Positions 35,827 to 46,397 of a stretch of DNA of 64,000 nt are shown here, piece after piece. Made by a program: the position numbers and the translations under genes. The DNA comes from Parascedosporium putredinis (taxonomy: Eukaryota; Ascomycota; Sordariomycetes; Microascales; Microascaceae): assembly GCA_949357655.1 (NCBI GenBank), contig CASHTG010000012.1, positions 4,216,001 through 4,280,000 on the forward strand, read 5' to 3'. Each line of letters opens with the position of its first letter. The stretch's first letter is position 1. The notes under the pieces were generated by a model. That model did no database searches, had not been told where the DNA came from, and saw nothing but the letters and a program-made list of their open reading frames with translations.

Positions 35827-36072
35827 TTATCTTGACCGATAACCAAGTGACAAGGTCCCCTCCTTCCACGGGAGATGTGGCGCGCCGCCAGTGCAAGTGC
35901 GCCCCGCGGCTATCACACCGGTTCTTATCTCCGAGGAAAGGATAACTCTAATGCAAGGATAGACAAGGTCGCTCTTATCCAGATTCTGGTCGATGGGCTT
36001 TGGTCACCTGCCATATATTTCCTGATTGTCCCTGTAAAATGATTCTTTTATCTAAGCAAAGACCATGTGATA
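35827..36072. promoter_or_regulatory. cluster of GATA-factor motifs
   Basis: GATAA or GATAG occurs at 35838, 35941 and 35958 on the + strand and at 35827, 35910, 35925, 35975 and 36048 on the - strand, with GATAC at 36068. Eight GATAR sites in about 225 bp is far above the roughly one expected by chance. AreA/NIT2-type nitrogen regulators bind clustered HGATAR sites. The cluster lies about 0.9 kb upstream of arginase, a nitrogen-catabolic gene, so regulation of that gene is plausible. Confidence 0.45.
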
Positions 36073-38139
36073 CGGCCCGATGGGTATCATCGGTCTAAAT
36101 CGCCACCTCTGCGCCGCCTCTTTTGTGTTTGCTTCTCCCGAAGTCTCAATTCTCGAAACCCTCTCTAAAAGGGGACCTTCTGAGTCTGGGCCTGGCCCCA
36201 CGAGTCTGAGCCAAAAAGGCCAAACCCTGCTTCAAAGCCCATCATTGATGTCTTTCAGGACCTTGGCCGCTGCGTCATTGGAATCCATTCCAAACCTTCC
36301 GTGACCGGCAGGGTCGGCATTTGTGGGTCGCCGCAACATTGAAGTATTGCCGCCGGCGAGTTCCCTTTTGTCCTGCTCAAGAACCCAACAGCTCCTTGCC
36401 TCCGTTTCGCCGTGCCCCCGTCACCATCGGTTTCCGTCCTGCGGAGACAGCGCAACACTGGGCTCGTCCATGTCCACGGACAGACATCGGCGATGGTTGC
36501 ACACCACCATTGCATCGACCCTGGACTCCCCATCGTCCTGCACGTAGATTATCTTCATCCAATCCCTTGCTCACACCGCAAGCCACGCTCTGTCTCGTGC
36601 AGGGAAACAGGAGAAAGCTTTACCCTTGGGGTAGTATCTCCCACGTAAACCGTGGGTTTTGTCCACTTTCAATTTTATCAGATTTTGATTTTTTTCTCTC
36701 CCCGGTCCCATGCTCGCCTCATGCTGAGGAACCAATATCCTCGTCACCCTCGAAGCCATGCCGTTAAAGGCATCTCGCTGAGGTGGAGTTTTCCCCTAAC
36801 GGCATCTGCCCCGAGAGCGAAGATTTTTGCAACTGGGTCAACGAAACAAAAGGACCTGCCACCGACCATTTTCAGTCTCTGACCTCCCGGCGACCGAGGG
36901 CCAGGACCCGGAGAAGATCAGGACATTGTGCAGCGATGGCAAAGACGAGGGAGGAAGGAAGGAGAACAAGACAAAATAAATCGCGCTTTTCCCTCGTCGC
37001 CGTCTTACCTCCTTCCCACCTGTTCGCCAGAATAAATTGAGGACAAGGAGAGAGAGGACGCAGAGCGACACAAGAGGGTGTCAGAGTGTGCCTTGCTGGT
37101 GACGCCAAGGGTGGACCTCGTTAGGGCTGTATGTCTGGTTGGTGCATTTCCTTCCATCAAGTCTTCCCCACATTTCGAATCCCCGAGTGCCGATCGAATC
37201 ATCGGATGCTGGGCCCTTTTCTGCCGCTGCTTGGCAGCATCGCGACGGGCAGTTGTTGCTGAGCCTATTTACACTCGGCGATCACAATCCGCTGGAAGCA
37301 ACTGTCGCCTCTTTCCTCCTCTCTGCCTCTCTCTTATTTTCTCATTCTCCCCACCCTGCGCCGATCCCATTTCGAGTCCAACGTGATGATAATACTTTGT
37401 AAATTCTCCAAGCCGGAATACCAACACAACAGAAATTGTAGGTTCCTTTCATGAATCCTGACTTCGTAAGTAATGGAGGGGAATATCGTGCATCATGGAG
37501 AAGCATCCGTCCCTTTTGTACACTGATTGATTTCCATCTATCTGTGCCCCGGTGCATCGCCAACGTCAATGCGCGCCATCCCGTCTGGCAGAGAGACCTG
37601 GTCGCTTGGCCAAGTGGCCGTGGCCCTTGGCTTTACAAAGTACACGGGCTTGGGGGCAAGTAAAAAGCCACAGCCAGCGTGAATTAATCTCGTCATGCGT
37701 CAGATCCTCCCAACACTTTAGGCGAGACAGCGTGGAGGGGCCAGCCAAGCGCGGGCAAGAAGCTGGGAGGGCTGGGCTGGGCTGGGGTAGACCAAAGGGC
37801 TGGAGGGTGCGGGATCCGCCCAGTTTCGAAAATCGATATTGTTTCTCTGTCCCGGGGTAAACTTACCGGCTTTCCGCACGCTTTTCATATATCGAGCCCA
37901 CCCGGGTCCGTCGTTTCCGTTATTTGCACCTACCATCCACGTGCGGGTTCGCGTACGGAACGTATAGTGGTGCAATTACGCCGTAAACGACTTCCAAGCC
38001 TTTTACCTCTCCGTAGCGCTGATGGATAGATTGATGGTGGAATATGCGAGGATGCGACGAGAACCTTGCAGGTGAGCGGAGTTCAGCAGACTTGGGAACA
38101 AGCGCTCTTCTTGAGCAAAGAAGCCTAGCTTTTTTTTAT

Positions 38140-38149
38140 TATATATAAG
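38140..38149 (+). promoter_or_regulatory. TATA box of the AA9 gene
   Basis: TATATATAAG lies 168 bp upstream of the ATG at 38317. Confidence 0.6.
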
Positions 38150-38316
38150 TCGGGAGTGCGCGCACCGGTAGATTGATCGAAAGAAAGAAAAGAGCTCCCT
38201 CGAGAACATCAAGAGAAGAAAAAGACAAGACGACCTCGGCCTTGTTCTATACTCGCGAGGAAACAAAAAACACCCCTCCATTAATCTTCGTCCTTGTTCT
38301 TGAAAAAGCCAGCACA

Positions 38317-39572
38317 ATGAAGTTCAGCATCGCCACCGTCGCTGCCTTCGCGGCTACCCAAGCCGACCTGGCCGCCGCCCACTCCTACATCTACGGCGTT
38401 TTCCTCAACGGCGTAGACCAGGGCTCCTTCAACGGCGTGCGGCTCCCCGCTTTCAACGGACCCCCGCCGCGGGGCTACGCCAACTCCCCGTCAAGGATGT
38501 TACCAGCCCCGACATCCGGTGCAACGTGCTCGGCGACCGCCCTGCTCCGTACACTATTGATGTCGTGCCCGGCGATACCCTCACCCTCGACTGGTAAGAC
38601 AGCCCCCTTCTCTCTTTTTCTTTTGATGAACAATGACAGCTAACCGTGTATTCAAACTAAAAGGCACCACGACGAGAGGACGGACAAGGACGATGTCATT
38701 GACAAGTCGCACCACGGCCCCGCGCTGGCCTACCTCTCCCCCGACCCGCCCACCGAGAACTCCTTTGTCAAGATCTGGCACAAGGGCAAGTTCGAGGAGG
38801 CCAGCGAACCCCTGGGCGAGGGCAAGTGGGCCATCACCTCGGAGATCAAGCCCAACCACGGCCTGATGAACGTCCGCATCCCCGCCGACCTCCAGCCCGG
38901 ACCGTACGTTTTTTTCTTTCTTTTCCCTTTTTCTCTTTCTTATGCTGCTTGCTTCTCTTCAAATGAGTGGAAGTTTGAGTGGGCAGAAAATGATCTTTAA
39001 GCTAACACACGATTGTTGCAGTTACTTGCTCCGCGCCGAGATGATTGCTCTGCACGAGGCCGACGCCAAGTTCACCGAAAACCCCATCCGCGGCGCCCAG
39101 TTCTATCCCAACTGCGTCCAGCTCATGGTCGGCGGCAACGGCACCGTCGTTCTCCCCGAGGGCGTGTCCTTCCCCGGCGCCTACAGCTTCGACGACCCCG
39201 GTGTGCACCACGACGTAAGCCTTTTCTTCCCCTCCTCCCTTTTTTCCCTCCTCAATGTTTTCGCCCCATCTCTAACCAAACCACGCTCCAAAACAGGTCT
39301 ACTGCTCCACCAAGACCACCACCACCGTCCCCTGCACGACCGAATACATCATCCCCGGCCCCACCGTCTGGTCCGGCGCCTGGGAAGAGACCACCGACGT
39401 CGAGGTCGGCCCCACCACCGGCGCCACCCGCATCACCGCCTGGTCCTCCTGGGTCCAGGGCGGCGTCGAGACCTCGGGCGTTCTCGAGGGCGAGACCGTC
39501 AAGGTGGAGGGCTCTGCGCCTTACGTGCCTAGCTGGCCGACGACCTACGAGGCGCCCCAGCCTACGAGCTAG
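38317..39572 (+). CDS. AA9 lytic polysaccharide monooxygenase
   Basis: Secreted copper enzyme that oxidatively cleaves cellulose or related beta-glucans. Exons 38317-38593, 38664-38903, 39022-39214 and 39297-39572. The signal peptide MKFSIATVAAFAATQADLAA is followed by AHSYIYGVFLNG, whose His would be the N-terminal copper ligand after cleavage. The second histidine-brace His is in KSHHGPALAYLSP, and the family motif YLLRAEMIALHEA with GAQFYPNCVQL supplies the axial Tyr region and a disulfide Cys (partner in IRCN). One frame break lies in CCCC 38486-38489: before it GYANSP, after it VKDVTSPDIRCN in the next frame. The C-terminus after the catalytic module is a Thr/Pro-rich tail of about 90 residues without a CBM1. 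Convergent with the acyl-CoA synthetase gene. Confidence 0.93.
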
Positions 39573-40067
39573 GGAAACGTAGCGAGAAAAAAATAAACTT
39601 CTGTATAAGCGAGGAAAGGGGGAGGGAAAAAAGGCCTGTATATAATTTTTGGGGAGACTTTTTCCTGGGGTTTTCTAAAGGGGTTTACATGCGCGGTAGC
39701 GTGGATATCACTGGCTCGATGGGACATATGAGATTCCCAAGAGACCTCTTTTCTTTCTAAATGAAATTCACTTCACACATAAGACCTTGATCACTTTTCT
39801 CTACTTGGAATGCGCTCTGGTTATCATGCGAGCAAAAAAGGCCATTGAGATGAGAAATGCATTATATGGTGTACGCTAAACAAGCAAAGCTATGGAGCCA
39901 TTTCTGTCTCAGAAAGGCAAAGAAAGCACATACAAAGAAAAAGCCGAGACTATATACAAGACAACCTATATTACCAACGCCGCATACCAATCCGCAAGCA
40001 AGCGCACTTCCACTCGTTTTCACCTCTCCTCCATCCCGGAGCCCGCCCTAGGTACCAGAGGTCCTTT
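39573..40067. other. convergent intergenic region
   Basis: 495 bp between two facing stop codons. It is AT-rich 3' flanking sequence with nothing further recognised. Confidence 0.5.
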
Positions 40068-42113
40068 TTACAGCTTGGCATCCCTCTTCTTCCTCTGGTA
40101 AATCTGGACCTCGAAGCCCTTGACCCCGCCATCCTTCATGATCCTCCTCAAGATCTTGCCGCTCGGCGACTTGGGAATAGCCTCAACGAAAATGATGCCG
40201 CCCTGGAGCCACTTGTACTTGGCCGTACGGCCCTCCACCAAGCGGGCCAGCTTGTGCGCCAGCTCGCGGAGCTCCGCCTCGCCCGCCTGGACGCGGGGCA
40301 CGACAAAGGCGCGGGGCCACTCGGTCGCCTCGTTGTTATCGTAGATGCCCACGACGCCCGCGTCGGCCACGTCGTCGCTGCTGCACAGGATGGCCTCGAG
40401 CTCGGCGGGGGCGACCTGGAAAGCGCGCACCTTGATCATCTCCTTGAGGCGGTCGGTGATGCGGAGGCGGCCCTCGGTGCAGAGGATGCCCACGTCGCCG
40501 GTGCGGAACCACCCGTCGTGGGTGAGGGCCTCCGCCGTGACGCCCATGTCGGGCTTGGCGCCGGGGGATAGGCCGCCGATGGGGAGGTAGGCGCTCATGA
40601 GACCGGGGCAGCGGATGAGAATCTCGCCGTCCTCGCCGATGACGCCGGCCCGCGTCGCGCCGGCGGCGGTGTACGTCTCGTCCTTGGCGGCGATCATGAC
40701 CTGACGCCCCAGTGGGGCTTGCCGCTGTCGCCGGCCTGCGCGTGCATGTCGGCCTCGGTGTAGCCGCGCTGCAGGGTGGTGCTGCAGGCCTCAGACAGGC
40801 CGTAGCCGAGCCTGACGCGGAAGCCCAGGCGCTTGTAGACCTCGACGACGACCTCGTGGCCGAGAGGGGCGCCGCCGGTGACGCCGGCAACCACGCTGGA
40901 AAAGGCGTTGCGGCCGTTGGCGTCGCGCTTGGCGTATTTTTCGACGATGGCCGCCTTGGCCAGCATGACGGCGACGGGCGGCGCCATGTGGAAGTAGGTG
41001 ATGCCTTGCTTGGGGATGGCCTGGAGGACGGTCTCGAGGTGGAAGGAGGGCATGACGTAGACGGTGGCGCCGATGGACACGGTGAGCAGGAGAATGTTGC
41101 AGAGGCCAAAGACGTGGTAGAAGGGGACGTAGCCGAGCCACTTTTGCGTCAGGCCTTGGAAGTAGTCGGCGTCGTGCCAGATGGAGCCGATGGAGAAGTT
41201 GAGGGCGTTGTGGGACAGGAGGACGCCCTTGAGCGGCCCGAGGTACCCGAGGACCACAGGATCACGGCTGTGCGGTTGCGCGCGGCTTCGGACGAGTAGT
41301 TGACGGCGCGAGGCAGCGGCTTGGCGAGGGTGAGGAGCTCGGTCCAGTCGCGCTCGGAGGAAGAAGAAGAGCTCTTGGGAGAGGCGAGGGGTACGTCTCG
41401 TTGGCGACCTCGACGGTGAAGAGGGGTACGTTGGCAAAGTAGGCGGCGTCCTCCTGGGCAGCGAGGGCGGCCCTCATGGCCTTGACGCAGTTGGTGGCGG
41501 TGATGATGGCGCGGGGCCGAGCATTTTGCAGGATCCACGAGATTTCTTCGCTCGTCAAGGCGGGCGATACCAGGGTGGCCGTGAGGCCGGAGGCGAAGGC
41601 GCCGAGGACGAGGGTGGGGAAGGAGAGGCAGTTGGGGACCTGGATCAGGACGACGGGGGCGACCTCGGGGCGGGCGCAGGTGGGCGTCGGGGGCAGGACA
41701 TGGACGTTGTTGGGGTCGAGGCCGAGAGACTGGAGGGCGCCGGCGACGGCGAGGGAGTCCTGCTTAAGCTGGCCATGGGTGACGGTGCGGCCTGTTGCAG
41801 AGGAACGGGGCAGTTAGCTTCAGGAAGCAGCGAGAAAAAACAAAGAGATGCATTTTCAGGCGCATAGGCGGGGTGCCGCTCTAGAGAAATGGCGGCAGAC
41901 AGAAACACGAAGGCGGCCTTCTTGGCCGGGATAGGAGCTTACCGGACTTGTAATCAACAAAGATGGGCCTGCTGGGCTCGATGGGGGCGAGTTTGTGGGC
42001 GGCGGGGACGAAATCGCACTCCTCCTGGAAAGGGTTGTTGGCGATGAACTCGAAAATGTTGTGCTCGGGGAAGCGCTTGGGCACACCCCGGAAATGGCGA
42101 CCTGCTTAGCCAT
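40068..42113 (-). CDS. peroxisomal 4-coumarate-CoA-ligase-like acyl-CoA synthetase
   Basis: AMP-forming ligase that activates a carboxylic acid to its CoA thioester. Exons 42113-41943 and 41791-40068. Visible motifs: the P-loop SSGTSG then PLKGVLLSHN; YGLSEACST; GWFRTGDVGIL; DRLKEMIKVRAFQVAPAE; and the catalytic Lys in PKSPSGKILRR. The protein ends RKKRDAKL, and AKL is a canonical peroxisomal PTS1 signal. Frame breaks lie in CCCC 42086-42089 (before PKRFPEHNIFEF), near 41390-41396, in GGCCC 41235-41239 and near 40700. Each is one base, with conserved ligase sequence on both sides. The exact substrate cannot be told from sequence; fungal peroxisomal members act on phenylpropanoid-like, phenylacetic or fatty acids. 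Confidence 0.9.
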
Positions 42114-44291
42114 TGTTGCTTCAGGAAAGTCCCAGATTCACCGAATCGCTAGAGGGAGACACAAAAAGAAAAGATGCAACGGTTCGGTCTGGCGCGCGTG
42201 CGTCGATAATGCTTGAGTGGTTCTCGAGGGGCTCTCTCGCCGGTGAGGAGCTTCGAAAGCGGTGAACTCGAGGAGGCGCTACTCGAAGGGTTATGAAGGC
42301 CAGGAAGCTCCTTGTTCGCTTGGAGGGATTGTTTCCTGTCCAAAAGAAGGCAAAAAGAGGACGAGGCTAGCTTCACGATATGCTCAATTGGCTCAAAGCA
42401 AGAAAGACTCTTGAAACAGACAGCTCAGGGAAAAAAGGGTTACAGGAAAGGGAAAGTCAGAACACGGGAAGCTCGAAATAAAAAAGGGACAGGAATAGAA
42501 AAAAAGAAATCCAGGGACCACCGCCTCGAGGACTTCCCTTCCCTTTCGTTCGCTTTTGCTCGTTCTCCTTCCTTTTGGTGCAATACCCAATTTGTCACAG
42601 GAACAAAACGGCCAACCGTGGAAATCTGCCAGCTTACCCGCAGGAACTCGTTGCTTTCTGCCGCCTGGGCCACAGGCTACAGGGTGTAGCTTCGTGGCCC
42701 CTCTCTCCTCGCAGGTTCAAAGCGAGACTCGGCAGTTGCATTTCCCGCCGCCGCCGTGGTCAAGGTGGCGGCAAGCAGCAGAAAAAAGTACAACCACGCG
42801 CACGAAGGATGTGGGGAAGGGGAAAAAGTAGTTATCCATCCTATCCTCTGGACTAAGCCTATCAATGGTCGCGCTCGTTCGGGGTACGACGGGCCAACCG
42901 CGCTATGGATTCTTTTATGCAGTTGGCGGCGGCATTCGTGCGCCGTGATTTCGAGAGAGTGATTTGGACTCGCTCACGCACACACACTCTCTCAGCTTCT
43001 CGGGGCAAAATCTCGAGTGAGATGGGGTTCGTCCAACAGCGAAAAGGATAGGGTCTCGGTTCGGGCGGGGTGGGGGTTTGATTGGGGTACCCAGAGATCG
43101 ACCCGGGTCTCCCTTGAGGGGAATTGAGGCTGGAGTGGGGAAGCCTGGAGCTCTCTTGGACGACGCTGCTTCGTCTTGCTGCCGCGGATGTTCCCAAGTT
43201 GCTCATCAGCCAGCCGGATGTCGGGCGATCAAGCCCGTGCTAGTGTCGTCGAGCTGTAAAACGAGAGGCACCTCTAGCTGCGTGATAGGCGAGCCTCGCC
43301 CGTATTGTTCTCCACAAGTCCCTTTTGCTCCAAAGACCCCAGGTCAAAAGGTCAAGGTGGCAGTGGGGAATTCCCAAAGCTCGGTTGTCAGGCAGAGACA
43401 AGCGTGCATCGATTTGATCCTTCCCTCTTCTGGCACTCTCGTTCGGGAGTTGCACGAACGCTGTGAAAGAGGGCCTGGAGCCTTCCGAAGGCGCTGTAAG
43501 TCACGTGGACCGCCCTGAACTTGGTGGGTAACGCGGCTGGTTGCCCACGCACCAAATTTGCCGGGCGCAGGGGGATTCCACAGCCGAATTGAACCGACAC
43601 CACCGAGGCACCGCTAAAATGATTAGCCCCATAGTTTTTGATCCAGGAAGATGGGGAAAAGTGACCGCGAGAGGGTGCCGAATCGGATTAATCTGTTTGA
43701 TGGGCGACCAGCAGCGCAATTGGCCCAGGGAAACCAACCAACGAAACAGTTGGATAGAGCGGGACCTCAAACCTCGAATTTGGTTCATATGTTCTTCGAC
43801 TAGATCCGAACTTCATGGCCGATGTGGGGAACTATGAATTTATGGGTGTTTCGCGATGATTGGTATCGCCTCGTGGTCTTTTGTTGATTGCAACTTCCCC
43901 ACCTTGGTGGGTAAGGGAAAGAGCGAACAAGAGCCTTCAAAGTCGAACCTGCCTCGCATATCGCAAAATGTCACTCAACATCTTTCACAAGAGACGAAAA
44001 CTGGGAAAGAGCATGGGGGAGAATCTTCGCCCGCTAATTTACGGATATCATGGTTGCGTTTGTATTTACGCTGGAGTCATAATCTCATGAAAAACACCCC
44101 GTTCGCCCTTGGTCTTCGGTTGCGAACATGCTCAATGCTAGAGGGGACTGACGCCCCGCAATTGGAACCAACTCCTTGGAACAACGTGAGCCTTCATCGG
44201 CCGTGGCACATTTGCACACTGACCCTCTTTTTCTTTCTCCTCAAGTCCCGCAGCGGACAGCAATCCACACAGCATCTCTCTCTCCCCTTTT
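42114..44291. other. intergenic span
   Basis: 2.2 kb between the ligase start and the permease stop. No supported gene. Short ORFs at 43078-43518, 43541-43837 and 43856-44386 show no domain. The left part is the ligase promoter and is purine-rich. Confidence 0.5.
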
Positions 44292-46397
44292 TTAATCTTC
44301 CGCCGTTTCCCTGTCGGATGCCTTGCGCCTGCGGAAGCCAACCAGTTGAACTATTTCTGTCCAGAACCCGACCGGCGGGGTCTTGATGGCCGCCTCGTAC
44401 GCATCAATGAGGGGACGCTGGTACACGAGATCCGCCTCGTGCGCCTTGATGACCTTGGTCTTCTTGATCACCTTCCACCCGATGAAGAGGATCGGCGCGA
44501 GCACCACCATGGTATAATTTTGCCAAAACTTCTCGACGTTGGGGGCTGGAAGCTGCTATACCCGTAGGTGAGAGTGACGATGACCTCGACCACGAGCGCG
44601 ATCCACGCTGAGTAGGGCTGGAACCAACCGCAATAGGGGAACGTCTTGCGATCGACGCCCTGGGCCTGGCAGGCGCGGTAGAAGAAGATGTAGGTGACGG
44701 TCATGACGATGTAGTCGATGAGACCGCCCGCGGTTACGAGGCTCACCAGCCAGGTAAGCACGGTCGACGAGCCGTTGGACACCTGCAGGAAGGACAGCAT
44801 GGGGAACAGCATGACCACAGCATAGCAGTAGATGGGCACACCCCACCGGTTGACCTTGGTGAGGACCCTCGGCGCGCGGCCCTCGAGCGCTAGGCTGTAG
44901 AGGGTGCGGATGGCGCAGTACGTGTACGTGTTTCCGGCAGAGAAGATGGAGGTGAGCATGAGGAAGTTGGTGATGTCGGGCAGCACGGTGATGCCCATGT
45001 TCTTCATGGCGATGACGTAGGGGAGGCCGCTGCGGTGCCGGAGCCCTCGATGCTGCCGTCAAGGATACCCGCGAGAGTGGGGTCGTTGTAGGGCACCACG
45101 ATACCCACGCACAGCGCGCCGAGGATGAAAAAGATACCGAAGCGCCAGTACACCGTCTTGAACGCCTGCTTGATGTACACGCGCGGCCGCTTGGCCTCGG
45201 CCGCCACCATGGAGATGTACTCGGGTCCGACGATGGCGAAGCAGCCCGTCCACAGCGCGCCCAGGAATCCCTCCCACCGGCCGACCGCCCCGGTAGAGTG
45301 GAACTCGGCGAACGCGCCCGGATCCTTCCAGTACCGGAACCCGTACGCGTCGCGCTGCGGGTTGCCGCCGACCATGGTGACAAAGGTGAAGGCGAAGAGC
45401 ATGAAGATGAGAATCACCTTGCCGCCCGAGAGCCAGAACTCGGCCTCGCCGTAGCCACGTACGGGGACAATGTTTAGCAAGCTATGGTTGGACACGGGAA
45501 TTTTAGCAAAATGGGACTTTCGTTTTCGTCTTTCCTCCTTTGTTCCGTGGAGGGATAAAGCATGGTTTCCTTGGGCTCTTTAATTTCGATCCCCTTTTTC
45601 CTCCCCTTGACTTTTTCTTCGTCCTGGTTTACCTAGGCTTTCTTTTCACTTTGGAGACGAAGTAGATTCGACATCAAAAGTATCACCACACTCACTCAAT
45701 CACAGTGGATGCAGAGCCGCAAGATCACAGATCGAGGGGAAGTTCCCGAACAGATCACATACCCATAGGAGAAACCAGGATCACACGCCTATTCACACCA
45801 AAGGAAAAGAAAAAGGAGAGGGAGAATGACACCAAGGGTGGATGTCTTTCAAATCATGGAGGGTTTGGGGGAAAACTTACCCATAAGCGATGATGCATGC
45901 CGCGCAAATGCCCGCTGTCGGGCCGGGATCTGTCACCTTGTCGGACCAGAAGGAAAGCACGAGGTTGATGGCGGTGATCTCAAAGGGGATGAGAAGCGCC
46001 TCGTAGAAGAAGAAGTTCCAGCCGGCCATGAAACCGAGGGCGTCATCGACCCACAGACCCGCGAGGCGGATAAAGCCGCCACTCACGGGCATAAGTGTGG
46101 TCATTTCGGTGATGCAGTTGTTGACGAGAGCGAGGACACAGCTGTACAGAGTGTAAGAGATGAGCAGGGACCCGGGGCCACCCTGGCAAGGCCGCCGCCG
46201 ATGCTGATGAACATGGCGGTGCCAATGGAGCCGCCAATGGCGATGAGCTGAATGTGGCGATTCTTGAGCCGGCGGTGCAGAGCGTCGGGGTTGTCGGAGA
46301 GCTGGCTGGCCGTATCCCCCATGCTCATGACTGAGCCGGAGGAGGGCGGTAGGGCCACATCGCCCTTCTTCTCTTTGTCGCTAGGGAGCCCTGACAT
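44292..46397 (-). CDS. amino-acid permease (APC superfamily, fungal YAT-type)
   Basis: Plasma-membrane amino-acid/proton symporter of the size and layout of fungal APC permeases (about 570 residues, 12 helices). Exons 46397-45881 and 45481-44292. The N-terminal cytosolic part ends in LKNRHIQLIAIGGSIGTAMF, the family TM1 signature; later GPEYISMVAAEAKRPR and SAGNTYTYCAIRTLYSLALE are the conserved TM6 and TM8 regions; the C-terminal FWTEIVQLVGFRRRK is cytosolic. The intron is 399 nt, unusually long for this window. Frame breaks: CCC 46181-46183 (before GGPGSLLISYTLY), GGCC near 45027-45029 (before PYVIAMKNMG) and GGGGG 44541-44545 (before VEKFWQNYTMVV). Substrate specificity cannot be assigned. 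Confidence 0.9.

Larger units (their letters stand above)
34902..38316. other. divergent regulatory spacer between arginase and AA9 genes
   Basis: 3.4 kb without a supported gene. It contains two TATA-like elements for arginase, a cluster of GATA motifs at 35827-36072, and the AA9 promoter at its right end. A GGGCTGGGCTGGGG repeat at about 37772-37785 includes CreA-like SYGGRG sites; a short inverted repeat TTACG-C-CGTAA lies near 37977. Confidence 0.55.
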
